The position numbers were made by a program, and so were the translations under genes. DNA of 64,000 nt. It comes from Craterostigma plantagineum. Its lineage: Eukaryota > Streptophyta > Magnoliopsida > Lamiales > Linderniaceae. A model generated the notes under the pieces. That model was not told the origin of the DNA and searched no databases. It saw only the letters and a program-made list of their open reading frames with translations. The stretch lies in the NCBI GenBank assembly GCA_027422505.1, contig JAPQWV010001339.1, positions 1-64,000 on the forward strand, read 5' to 3'. Shown piece after piece: positions 43,775 through 53,980 of this stretch. Within the stretch, counting starts at the first letter, position 1. Each line of letters opens with the position of its first letter.

Positions 43775-45701
43775 AACGAATTAATGGGATTTAGGTACCC
43801 ATTTAAGGACAGGTCCTCCCTTATTAGTTTTATAGTCTACGTATGCCTTTCTTACCGATCTATTACTAGGGTCATCATCTCTATGATCCCAGACGATTGC
43901 TTAGAAACCCATATCTTTCTAATTCCCAGAGGATGACAAAGATTTGTCCATGCTCCAAGTTGTTGTTTCGTGACCCATATGCTACGGATTCCTATAGCTT
44001 TAGCTTTATCTTCAGTTTTATGGGATTTTGCTTTGTCAACATGCCCTTTTCTTTTGTCAGATCTGTATCATGACTTAAGAGAAGGTGGTGGTGCTCCCTT
44101 ATCGTTTCGGCATTTGCTGATTGGTATTGAGCATTCAAGATAAAAGCATCATTATAGCTGGAATAGAAGTTACGATCCTTAGTAGTCGTTACAGGCTTAA
44201 GAATAATAGATGGGGGTTCAACAGGATAATTATTAGTACACACTTGACGCTTATTACAAAAGTTAGAACTAGACGTTCAAAATTAACATGCTGCTTCTTT
44301 CTAGGGGAGTAAGCGACATCATTCTTTGGTAGACTGTCTCCTGTGGCTTGCTTCTTCCCTTTCTTATTTAGAGAATTGCCTATGAGCACATGCAAGGATT
44401 AGTTAGTAAGCTTGGATTTGCTAGATGCAATCTGCTTTCTGTTCGTTCTAGTATTGGTAGGGATGGCTATTTGAGAGTTGACTAAAGAGTTTGCAGAGAG
44501 GCTGAAGCTATGCTAATGTCGATTTGATTCTCGAGTGAGGAAATTATACTTAATAGTACATGATTCTCTACTTGGAAGGCTATCATCTCTGAGTCTAGAG
44601 TTGAGGCTGTAGTTTTGCTAATGTCGATTTGTTTCTTTATGAGAAAACTTATACTAAGCAGTATTTCATTCTCTAACTGAAAGTTATCCTTTCTGACTCT
44701 AGATTTGATCGCAGGTCAGATATTTCTCTAATTATAGCTAGTATATATGCATTAGAGGTATTTCGTTTTTTGACACCTACTTATTCAGAAGAGTGCGTAT
44801 ATAGGTAATAGTTATCAGACAAAGGTATTTCCCTTGACCTATAACTATTATTCAGTTCCTCATAGTCAAGCGGGATTTCGGCCCAGTCCTCTCTATTTCT
44901 CTTATTCTTTTCCACACATCAAGTGCAGATGAGCTCATGAAAGGCATAAGACTAGGCATATTTAATCCTAGGAAACTAATATCATACAGAGGTAGGGGTT
45001 TCTTCACGATTGGGATAGAGTCTGGATTGAAACCTAATCCTTCACGTGGGTCATAAAATTCTATGTCTCTAGGTTTATTAAAAAGGATCGTTCTATCTGT
45101 TTGTCCTCTCTTAGTAAGTAGGTCCTCTAGCTTCCTAATCTTAGCATATAATTTTATATGCTCTTTGCTTAACATTTCGAATTCGCTTGTTTTATTAATT
45201 CGCTCGTCTTCGCTTGTTGTCCATTTGGCCTGTAGCTCCCTAACCTGTGCTTATTCTATTTCTAAGTCACGACTATCGATTTTCGAATGCGCTACTGACA
45301 ATCTAAATTGCTATAATCTCGTAATTGCTTAAGCAGACATGCGTAATTATTGTCAAAACTAGCTTGTAGATCATTGACCTTGGATTCAGATTCATCTAAG
45401 TTGGCTCTCGAGTCAGCTAAGCTATCTAATCTACTTACTTCTTAACGTATCGTTTCGAGAACCTCTAATGTATTGGTTAACTTCAGTTCTGTTGACCTAA
45501 AATACTTAACTTTATTTTGAAGTATTAAAATTTTTGTTGAAGTTCAGAATACACTCTATGAGATTCTACCTCCTTTCCTGAAGACAGCTCATTGTCCTCT
45601 TCACTAGCATTAGCTTCCAGATCCTTTTGCTCAGAGTCACATTCTTCCACCAGAGCCATCAGGGCAACCTTCTCTGACTCACTTTCAGACGTGTCGCCCA
45701 G

Positions 45702-46037
45702 CTAGTGATCCTGTTCAGCGATCAATGCCACTCCAGATTTCTTCTGCTTGAGCAACTGAAGTTTTCTGGTGTAATACTCCTGATTCTTCTTCTTGGGAAG
45801 GTAGCAGTCTCTAGCAAAGTGCCCAGGCCTTCCATAATTAAAGCATTTTCTAGGCTCAGAGTCATTCCTAGTGTCGGGCTGTTGAAAGGGTTTTGGTGGC
45901 TGTTTGGAACTTGAGGAGACCCTTTGTCGATTGGCGGATGATAATGATAGTACTGTTTTGCCATTCTTTCCGTTACAAAAGCTACATGCTTCTTGAAGTC
46001 TTTGATTTCGTGTCCGATTCTGATCCAGAATCTTCAC
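45702..46037 (-). CDS. Copia element 2 Gag zinc-knuckle part
   Basis: Contains CFNYGRPGHFARDC, a CCHC knuckle with Tyr in place of the second Cys, followed by a Lys/Gln-rich stretch. It lies between the capsid frame (46815-46313) and coiled-coil-like frames further on (45175-44852). Confidence 0.7.
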   Translation of the reverse strand: MKILDQNRTRNQRLQEACSFCNGKNGKTVLSLSSANRQRVSSSSKQPPKPFQQPDTRNDSEPRKCFNYGRPGHFARDCYLPKKKNQEYYTRKLQLLKQKKSGVALIAEQDH

Positions 46038-46312
46038 TGTCTAATGGACTGGAAGACTTAGCAGACTTATTCTTTGCAGCTTTTGTGTTTTTCTTAAGAG
46101 TGGTATCTGTTACTAGAGCGATGTTGTCTCTGACTACCTTACCCTTCTGCCGATTGCTTCACTAATATCGTCACTGAGTCGTCCCAGACTTGCGTAAATG
46201 CTGTGAATGTCAATCTGATCGAGGTCCTTGTTAAGCCTGAACTTTGTAGTGACTCTTTTCCATTCTGGATGTGGTGAGGTGAGGAATTTGACATTGAGTT
46301 CCATGTTCGTCT

Positions 46313-46815
46313 TTATGATCTTATCTTCCTCAGTTCGTTGACAAGGACCATGAACCTGTTGTAGGTTTCACAAATTTGTTCATCGGTCTTAGCCTTGAAG
46401 GAATCGTATGCTGCTATAGTATTGGCTTTCTTGGCCCTTAGTCCACTCTCGGTTCCTTGCATTAATTTTGCGACCTCATCCCACATTGCTTTAGAGGTTG
46501 GAAAGCTATCGACTTGGATCAGTATGTCATTAGGTAAAGCTTGCATCATATAATTTCTTGCCAGAAGATCTGCTTTAGCTCGTTTCTTTTTTGCATCAGT
46601 GTATTGCGCAGGAGATTGAGCATTCTACCTCCTTGAACTGCTGGGGTGACTGTATCATCACCACAAACTGTGATCCAGACTTCTATTTGTCATTTCTCAA
46701 GAGACTCGATGATGTCCTCGCCATTGTCCTTTATTTCAACAAAGTTGAGAAATTTGCTTCTCCAAACTCCGAAGTCATCGCGTCTTAGAACTGGCACACG
46801 AACGCCGCTTCCCAT
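46313..46815 (-). CDS. Copia element 2 Gag capsid part
   Basis: From the ATG at 46815 the minus strand reads PVLRRDDFGVWRSKFLNFVE, the N-terminal Gag signature of plant copia elements. After a stop and frame change it resumes as MMQALPNDILIQVDSFPTSK and AKLMQGTESGLRAKKAN (46549-46313), the UBN2-type Gag domain. The long leader between the primer site and this ATG (about 975 bp) is unusual and holds the ATCGGGCGATT array. Confidence 0.8.
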
Positions 46816-46969
46816 GGCTAAAGAATCCATTCGTTGTTTGGTAGTGATCGTTACGTGGAAGTGATCTGCGAAATAAATTGTTAGCTTTGAACAATTATAG
46901 TCAAGTTTGAAAGATAAAAAATATATATGTATATCTATATATTATTTATTTGTTTTTTTTATTAAGATC

Positions 46970-47470
46970 GGGTGGTGTAAAAAATATTATCAAGATCGGT
47001 CGACTTTACTTCAAAAATTTTAGGCTCGCGCGACTTTACAAAAACTGACAATCGGACGATTTAAGTTTTAAATTGATCGGCTGAATCTAATACTGTAATC
47101 GGGCAATGGAGCTTCCAAGGATTGGTCGAATCGAGGCTGAAATCGGGCAACAAAGGGTTTCGGGCGATTGAAGATTAAAAGCTTGATTCAGGCGACTTTG
47201 GTTCGAAGAGGAATCGGGCGATTTGCAGTTAAAGTAAAATGAGTAAATCAGACGATTTAAGCGAAATCGAGCGAGCTTCAATCGGACGTTTTGTCAATCG
47301 GGCGATTTGCCTAATATTGATGCTTGATGGTTTTGAAGAAAAGTCGTGTTGGCTACAGCGTAATCGGGCGATTTTGTGAAATCGAACGATTTTCTCTTAT
47401 AGGAAAGGAGGTCGGGCGATTTAGTCTTAGAGACTGAAATTCGTCGAGGCTTTAATCGGGCGATTCCCTG
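46970..47470. repeat. ATCGGGCGATT motif array in the copia leader
   Basis: Nineteen copies or near-copies of the imperfect palindrome (A)ATCGGGCGATT in 500 bp, at irregular 15-60-bp spacing (for example near 47050, 47160, 47213, 47297, 47363, 47411 and 47455). The flanks between copies are unrelated, so this is not a simple tandem repeat. Confidence 0.9.
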
Positions 47471-47807
47471 CAAAATCATAACATTGCCGTTGAATCCTTT
47501 AAATTATGAAAGCTGTGTGATAATTTTTACCCGAAAGTGAAGAACAGACCCCGGAAAAAAATTTCAGACTCGATTTTTTTGGTTCAAATCCAACTCAAAC
47601 TTGACTGAAATCGATGTAAAAGAACAGAAGTACTCTCATTGACGATTTTTTTGCACCAAAATGCTGTTAAGAATGATTTAAAACATCCAAAAACTCCTGA
47701 AAAATCGAAAATTGTTTTTGAGCAATTGTTCTTTCAAATCTTGTCGGAATCGAACGAAAATGGATTCGAATCGTTAAGACCGATCCACGTTTGGCTCTGA
47801 TATCACT

Positions 47808-48111
47808 TATTGGTCCACTTGTTACCAAACAAGGATCAAAAGATTATTAGAAAGATTAAAACGTATGAAGCAACTTTACTATGTGTTGTGTGTGTGTTTA
47901 TCGATAGCAGCTTCCAAAACATATTATTATGATAAACCCTAACAAGGGTAATTATGGGCTTCATATACCACAACTGATTGGTATATTAATACCCAAGTAC
48001 CAAACTTCTACTTAATACAAATTGTCGCCCCAAACTACTACAACACATAAAATAACAAAACATGAACCCAAGACTCAAATAAGTAGAGGACACTATAATT
48101 AATTGCTAACA
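47808..48111 (-). repeat. 5' LTR of copia element 2
   Basis: 304-bp copy; the first base pair reads TA where the other copy has TG. It carries a small insertion (AAGATTAAAACGTATGAAGC) absent from the left LTR. Confidence 0.92.
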
Positions 48112-48119
48112 ATTGTCTT

Positions 48120-48625
48120 TTACGGGCCATAGCATTGGAAGAAGTGAGCATCTTTGCATGGAGTGATCACTTCGGGGCCATAACATTGGAAGGTGTGAGA
48201 ACATTTGCAGAGAGTTGTCACTTCCGAGGCCATAAGATTGAGAGGTGTGAGATTTCTTGTAGGGAGTTGTCATTTTGGGTGGATCATTCAATGGTGTTAG
48301 AACATTTCCAGAGAGTTGTCAATTCCGAGGCCATAAGATTGAGAGGTGTGAGATTCCTTGCAGGGAGTTGTCATTTCGGGTAGATCTACTCAATGGTGCG
48401 CGAATATTTGCGGTGAGTTGTCACTTCGAGGCCATAAGATTAAGAGGTGTGAGATTCCTTGCAGGAGTTGCCATTTCGGGTGGATCATTCAATGGTGTGA
48501 GAACATTCAAGGAGTTGTCACTTCCGAGGCCATAAGATTCAGAGGTGTGAGATTCCTTGCAGGGAGTTGTCGTTTCGAGGCTATAGCATAGAGATGTGTG
48601 AGAATTTTTGTAGTTAGTTGTCATT
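48120..48625. repeat. Tandem array of about ten 50-bp units in the Harbinger promoter
   Basis: Units begin GAGTTGTCA(C/T)TTC and alternate between an A type (CGAGGCCATAAGATTGAGAG) and a B type (GGGTGGATCATTCAATGGTG). The array ends just before the TATA box of ORF1 at 48641. Confidence 0.92.
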
Positions 48626-48640
48626 TTCAGGTTGTTTCAC

Positions 48641-48648
48641 TATAAAAG
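48641..48648 (+). promoter_or_regulatory. TATA box of Harbinger ORF1
   Basis: TATAAAAG lies 84 bp upstream of the ATG at 48725, right after the 50-bp repeat array. Confidence 0.6.
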
Positions 48649-48724
48649 AACTCTTGGCATTTTAGTAGGATTCACTACTTCCCACCATCATACAAAACAG
48701 CTATACATTTAACTTTGTGTAAAA

Positions 48725-49740
48725 ATGTCGTTCCGATCATCATCATATAACCACGATGAGATATCCTCTTATGCCGGGTTTACATGGAAATTTCTCAAGA
48801 TCCAATTGTTGGGGTGTACCAATCATCTGATCGATTCTGGTCTCGTATAGAACAAGCTTTCAATGAAGAAAAACCTGAGCATTATGAGGTTCGTACCAAG
48901 AGATCTATGCAAGCACGGATCCAAACAATCGAGAAAGCTGTCAGAGACTCCATGCATGCATAAAATTCGTAGATGAGATGCACCAAGTGGTGCTTCGAAT
49001 GAAAATATAGTGAGCATTAAAATTTTATTGAATTTCTAATATCTAATTTATTATTCTTAATAACTATGAGTAATTATTTTGAACAACTTATAGGTGCGTC
49101 GAGCAAAAGTGTTGTTCGCACAAGATCCTAAATCCAAATTAGGATGGAAATACGATCATGTTTGGGATAGTGTTTGAAAAATTTAAAGATGGTGCTACGA
49201 GGGGAAAAAAAACAATCCAGCCATTATCCCTCTTCTGAGTCAGAAACTCCAATCCCGAGTTTGTCGGACAATCATCTTGTGGTATTTCTTCATTTTCACA
49301 GAACTTAGACGACTCAGATAACTTTGTTGGTGATTTTTCCTTCGGAAAGACCTATTGGGGTGAAGAAATCCAAACTAAAAAGAAAGACAAATGATGATAC
49401 ATCATCGATCATTAACACTATGCATGAAGCAAACAATAAACTTCTTAATGAGTTGAGCAAAACAAATGAACAATTGCAACACCAACTAGAAATCCAAACG
49501 GGTCCCACGCCCTAAAATAAATGAGGGAAGAAAATAAATTTTGTTTCAAGATGTCAGCTCCATTAATGATCCAAAGGTATGAGCATATGTTGAAGCTGAA
49601 AAGACACACATTTTGCAAAGAAGAGCTCAACAAACTCAACAAGATTCGTTCCAACCCAGTGCATTTGGTCATATTTTCAAAAATATTGGAGGAAGTGACT
49701 ATTGAATATATGTTGTTGGTTTAATAATTATGTATTGTTT
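48725..49740 (+). pseudogene. PIF/Harbinger ORF1 (Myb/SANT-like DNA-binding protein), frameshifted
   Basis: The ATG at 48725 opens MSFRSSSYNHDEISSYAGFT. The conserved ORF1 core then appears in other frames: DPIVGVYQSSDRFWSRIEQA (about 48800-48860), HYEVRTKRSMQARIQTIEKA, then KVLFAQDPKSKLGWKYDHVW (about 49105-49170). GVKKSKLKRKTNDDTSSII (49350-49410) is followed by a coiled coil and the MREENKFCFK tail. This is the Myb/NAM-associated protein that plant PIF/Pong transposases need as DNA-binding partner. An intron probably lies at about 49010-49092. Multiple frame changes and an early stop mean no full protein. It is divergent from the transposase at 39967-38748. Confidence 0.82.
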
Positions 49741-49930
49741 ATTATTTTCTATGTGTGTTATTTTCTACGATATGTATCATATTGTTTTGGTACTAGTATG
49801 TTATTTTATCGTTTTCTTTCATTGACATTATTTTTAAATGTTATAATTGTATTATTGTACAACTCATAATTATTATTAATAAATTTAATGATGATGAATA
49901 ATAATAATAATACTAATAAATGATAATAGT

Positions 49931-50032
49931 GGATTACTATTCACCGCCCCCTTTTTACTAGTCACCGGCCCCTAAAGGGCTGTAAAAAGACGTTTTTGCC
50001 CTTATGATATTTAAATTAATTTAAAAAGAACA
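49931..50032. repeat. Left terminal inverted repeat of the plant-mobile-domain element
   Basis: About 100 bp, inverted at 52790-52894 with scattered differences. Confidence 0.9.
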
Positions 50033-50074
50033 ACTAACTAAATATATAATTCCAACCCGTACTGCAGGACCGAA

Positions 50075-50195
50075 CAAAATTTTCGGCCCTGACAGGTCCG
50101 GCCGAAAATTTCGTTCGGCCCGTGCACTGCAGGGCCAAAAATTTCGACCGGCCGCTGCGCTGCCTGGCCGAAAATCTCGATCGACCGTATTTTTT
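50075..50195. repeat. Left GGCCGAAA/TTTCGGCC motif array
   Basis: Five or six copies of GGCCGAAAAT(T/C)TCG or related words, GC-rich against an AT-rich background, just inside the left TIR. Confidence 0.85.
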
Positions 50196-50361
50196 TCTAA
50201 GTTTTTCGGGAATAATTATTTGTATTAGTAATCTTTTGTGTTATAAGTTGTGACTATCTATTGTACTAGTAAGTCGAAACGGAATAGATATGCAAAAAAA
50301 TTCCAATAGAGAAAATCCGTCTGATACATAAACGAAAAATAAACAAAACGATAACAACACG

Positions 50362-52273
50362 TTATGGGGCCTGGCGCCACCAGTCGTTGAGGTTGTCGAG
50401 CCTCTCTCTGAACTCGTCCATGGGCGGATAGCCGTCTAGATGCATCCTAGCTAGCATATCGCTAGTCAAGGTGTACATCGAGCTGTACCACTGTACATAG
50501 AAATAATACACAAAGTTATTAAACATATGAATATTAAAAATTGACATAAGATTAATTACATACGTAGTCACCGTGGCTGTGTGGGGGCATGCCGCCCGAT
50601 GAGGATCCCGGCTCGGACGAAAGCAGGCGAGCATGAGAATGCCGCTGATACTAGTCCATGTACCCTTGAACGGTTTCACCAAGGTACTCCGCGGCGGCCC
50701 GGTTGATGTACAAGAGGTTGAGGATGTAGGCGTACGGGAACTGACGCCAAGCATGTTCTGCTGAACCGGCAAAATAGGCCACCTTATACCTCGTCAGGTC
50801 TGCTGGCATGACCGCTTTCTGTGGCGGACTCATCGTTGGCGAGATGACATGCACGTAACCCAGCTGGCGCAACACTCTCGAGGGTGCGTAGGGCTCAACG
50901 ATATCACGTTATCTAACCCAACCCACGAAAAGCGTCCTCGGGTGCTGCGACGCTGGATCGGGACTATATGGCAGCCAAGCAACCTGATAATAGTTCACAA
51001 TTTTTAAATAATTGTCATAAATAAAGAATATAAATTGTTAAGATACCTCGCTTGCAGTCATGACATCTATCTGATGGCGGATCTCAGCCAGACGGTGACC
51101 GTCTTCTCGTGCTGAGATACAGACCACATGCGTGATCGTGCATGGCCAGGTTCCATATGATGGGGTAGACGGTGTGGGCGGAAGCATGGAAAGTACTCGT
51201 AGATCCACGCATGTAGTAACGAGAGGCACCCAGCTACATCCCTCGCATCCGCCCGGCTTGCGAGGCCAAGCTGGCGATAAAGGTAACCAAGAGCGGCCGA
51301 ACCCCACGAGTACTGCCTGGCAGAGGCCAACGAACGGTAGAACTCGTGCATGATGTCGAGCTTCGCACAGGTCCCGCTCTAGTCGATGAACAACGTCGAC
51401 CCCAAGAGAATCCACAACCAAGCGATGGCCTGGAACCCCGCCGCCGACCCCCCCGCCCCCGCCCCCCGCATCCTCTGCATCACGTCTTTCGACGCAACCC
51501 CACCGCCTCTCCAAGAAGCCCCAGCAGGTCCACAGATATGCCCATAATCTCCCTCGCCGCGAACTGCCCATCGGCGACGTCTGGGGTGCCCGATACCGTC
51601 TCCCCGTCGATCGGGATCAGGATCTGCTCAACCTCGTGGAGCATGATCGTCATGTCTCTGAATGACATGTGGAAGGTGTTTGTATCGGGCTGCCAACGCT
51701 CCACAAAAGCGCACAGTAGAGGCTGGTCCAAGTGACCCACCATGGCATCTGTGAGGTGCCCAAGCCTCGTGCCATCGATCTGGCGCTGCGTTTCCGGCAG
51801 GAATTTGGAGTACCAATTCTTAAGCTTCCAAGCACTAAGGCCCGCTGCTCGCACTTCAGCAGGGGCCTCTCCTGCTCAACCATCCAGATGAGGGGCGCGA
51901 TGTGCCCCAGATAACTAGGGATCACCTCGTCATCATCTGGACCACCGGGCTTGCCCCTGCACCCTCCAAGAATCGTCATCTACGACCCTGGAGCGCTTGC
52001 ACCTATTTCTTTACGAATAACGCAAAAATAAATTTAATTTATTTGACGTATATTAAGACACGACATCGCATGTCAGTCTATCATGGAGAAAATAATTACC
52101 TGAGGTGGCCGGTGGCACATCGTCATCGGATGACTGAAACGATGATGCATCATTCGGCACATCATCATCCGCATGCGGATCGTAATCCGCATATACGGAC
52201 TGAGAAGCAGCCGCTCGCTGCCGCCTCGCCTCCCCCGTTCTCCGGGTAGGGACTTTCCACCTCTTGTCTGCAA
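50362..52273 (-). pseudogene. Plant mobile domain protein (PMD, MAIN-like), frames broken
   Basis: The N-terminal PMD part lies at 51854-51480, with LSAWKLKNWYSKFLPETQRQ, TFHMSFRDMTIMLHEVEQIL and LIPIDGETVSG, matching the TFHL-x-x-GE-MT(V/I)-x-L-x-(D/E)-V motif of the family. The core continues in other frames: YSWGSAALGYLYRQLGLASR and VAGCLSLLHAWIYEYFPCF at about 51300-51170. A segment with YVHVISP and NLLYINRAAAEYLGE follows at 50875-50651, and the C-terminus (50480-50362) is acidic/aromatic (RLDNLNDWWRQAP). A Gly-rich stretch near 51440 reflects a G run. PMD proteins occur both in transposons and as host genes (MAIN, MAIL1) with roles in silencing. This one lies within TIRs, so it is transposon-borne. 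Confidence 0.8.
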
Positions 52274-52303
52274 TTAAATATTTATTTATAAAAAAAGAAA
52301 TTG

Positions 52304-52556
52304 GAACGGCCGATTAGTAATTTCGGCCACTTGTAGAGGCGGCCGAGACACAATTTCGGCAGGCACTGCCCGGGCCCGATCGCGGGACTCGGCCGGCACA
52401 GCACCGGCCGAACGGGAATTTTCGGCCGGCTCTTGGCACGGCCGAAACACAATTTCAGCCGGCACAAATCGCTGCCGAAACACAATTTCGGCCGCCACGG
52501 CCGAAACATAATTTCGGCCATGCAAAGCGCCGGCCGAAATATTCGTTCGATCGGGA
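52304..52556. repeat. Right GGCCGAAA/TTTCGGCC motif array
   Basis: At least ten copies of TTTCGGCC or GGCCGAAA with ACACAATTTCGGC spacers, on the opposite side of the gene from the left array. Confidence 0.88.
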
Positions 52557-52789
52557 CTTTTTTCAAACTATTCCGTCCCGTGTTCGATAATTCATCTACA
52601 TACGAATGATTTTTACGACAATTTGCTTACCAGTCGTGAGAATAGACCTTTTCCCTTTCCCTGTCCCTGTCGGTGATCCATTGCGATTTGAGTATTTTTT
52701 GTTTTTTAGTCTAATTTGGATATATGATTGCGATATGGAAAGTGTTGTTTGCAAAAGGGCTTTCAATAGAAATTTTTAACAGAATTATA

Positions 52790-52894
52790 GTTTTTCTTTT
52801 TAAATTAATTAAATATCATAAGGGCAAAAATATCTTTTTACAACCCTTTAGGGGGCGGTAACAAGTAAAAAGGAGCGGTGAATAGTAATTCCCT
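52790..52894. repeat. Right terminal inverted repeat of the plant-mobile-domain element
   Basis: Inverted counterpart of 49931-50032. Confidence 0.9.
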
Positions 52895-52904
52895 TGATAA
52901 TAAT

Positions 52905-53019
52905 AATATTAATATTAATAAAAACAATCATAATAATAATGACAATAAAAACAATAATAATAGTATAATAATGATAATAATAATAACAATATAATAATAG
53001 TAATGATAATAATAATAAT

Positions 53020-53048
<29 letters not shown>
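52905..53048. repeat. (TAA)n/(AAT)n microsatellite
   Basis: Long interrupted TAA-rich run next to the right end of the plant-mobile-domain element. It probably began as the AAT-rich site also seen at 49890-49930. Confidence 0.9.
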
Positions 53049-53051
<3 letters not shown>

Positions 53052-53204
53052 CAAACCATGATAAGAGTGAAAATGATTAAAAAATATTTTTGGGCGAAAA
53101 TGTAATTTACCAAATAGGACTTTAAAATAACTAAGTAAAGTTATTGGCCAATAATTTTATCAAACTTTTGGTATGTGAACAGTAAAAACGCAAAATGGGT
53201 TTGA

Positions 53205-53383
53205 AAATAGAAATCAACGCTTTATGGGTTAGGCTTGCAGTTCGGTTGGACTTTTTTGCTACCCATTTTCCTTTTTGGGTATCGAGTGGAGAAGGTCTTA
53301 TACGATGTCTGTTTCTTTTATTTGTCTATATTTGGATTATTTCATGTTCTATTCTAACTTCTAATTTAACCAAAAAAGACTTG
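53205..53383. other. Spacer left of copia element 3
   Basis: Short AT-rich interval; no feature recognised. Confidence 0.4.
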
Positions 53384-53388
53384 ATTTT

Positions 53389-53721
53389 CGTTATAAAAAT
53401 ATTATAACAATTAAGTGTTTTAGTAATTACAATTATAGTAATATTAGACAGATAACTAGATAGATAATAACTTCTTTATTAATACTTCTTCATACCATAT
53501 ACACAACCACAAATCACATATTTATACTACTAAAAATTCACTATTACACCTAAAAGTTACAACATTTATTACAATTATACACCTCATCTTAACAATTATA
53601 CTCATCTAATTTTACAACATTCAATATAATACCTCCAAATCTTAATACATCCTAATTTCAGTAATTGAACAACAATCCAAAAACATCCACATCTTAATAT
53701 TATTTCTTAATATTCATAGCA
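53389..53721 (-). repeat. 3' LTR of copia element 3
   Basis: Direct repeat of 55543-55848; first base C where TG is expected, ends ATAGCA. Confidence 0.9.
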
Positions 53722-53980
53722 CTCCCCCTTGGATGTTTTTTAAAGAATATGCCTCGTTTGAACCTTACTAGTAAATAAAAAAGAGTACATATTTCTTTTG
53801 ATCGAGATTTCTTCATTATCACTATTTTCAATTTGTTCAGGTACCTGAGTTTCTTTCTCATCATCATATATGCTCATCGACTCTTCTATAGTCGATAAAT
53901 TCTCGCTTGGACCATTCTTATTATTTGCTCATTTTCTTTTTCGAGGAGTTTTTCTTTGGAACGCAAGGGCCTACCACGCT

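Larger units (their letters stand above)
40098..48111 (-). mobile_element. Non-autonomous copia derivative lacking integrase core and RT
   Basis: LTRs are at 40098-40377 and 47808-48111. The flanking 5-mers GTTGT and ATTGT are a near-perfect target duplication. The primer site on the minus strand is TGATATCAGAGCCA (about 47791-47804, one change from the usual TGGTATCAGAGCCA), and the polypurine tract GAGGGGGAGAT abuts the left LTR. Inside are a Gag frame, a zinc knuckle, a protease-like segment, and a pre-integrase segment joined directly to the region that normally follows integrase. No integrase core, YVDD box or RNase H is seen. The 2.5 kb next to the 3' LTR has only low-complexity, Pro/Ser-rich frames. 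The leader (46970-47470) holds an array of ATCGGGCGATT motifs. The element sits inside the Harbinger element. Confidence 0.9.
38748..49740. mobile_element. PIF/Harbinger element split by a copia insertion
   Basis: The two protein genes that plant PIF/Pong elements carry are both here: the DDE transposase (minus, 39967-38748) and the Myb/SANT-like ORF1 (plus, 48725-49740). They are divergent, and between them lies a complete LTR element (40098-48111) with its own target duplication. Removing it joins the two promoters within about 750 bp. The outer limits given are those of the genes. The real termini are not proven; a 13-bp inverted repeat at 38414 and 53202 is one candidate pair. Confidence 0.7.
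49931..52894 (-). mobile_element. Plant-mobile-domain (MAIN-like) DNA transposon with TIRs of about 100 bp
   Basis: The left end (49931 on) reads GGATTACTATTCACCGCCCC. The right end, reversed (52894 back), reads AGGGAATTACTATTCACCGC, and the match runs inward for about 100 bp on both sides, including TGCCCTTATGATATTTAA. The flanks TGATAATAGT (49921-49930) and TGATAATAAT (52895-52904) are a 10-bp target duplication with one difference, in a TAA-rich site. Between the ends is a plant mobile domain gene on the minus strand, bordered on each side by arrays of TTTCGGCCG. No transposase is recognised, so mobilisation in trans is likely. The duplication length suggests Mutator. Confidence 0.85.

Noticed and set aside
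48120..48625. Regularly spaced repeats that could be mistaken for a CRISPR array
   Set aside because: Units are adjacent without unique spacers, vary in sequence, and lie in a plant transposon promoter. A tandem minisatellite explains them.
53085..53113. Ile/Leu/Tyr-rich ORFs at 52848-53113 resembling membrane proteins
   Set aside because: Pure translation of the TAA microsatellite.
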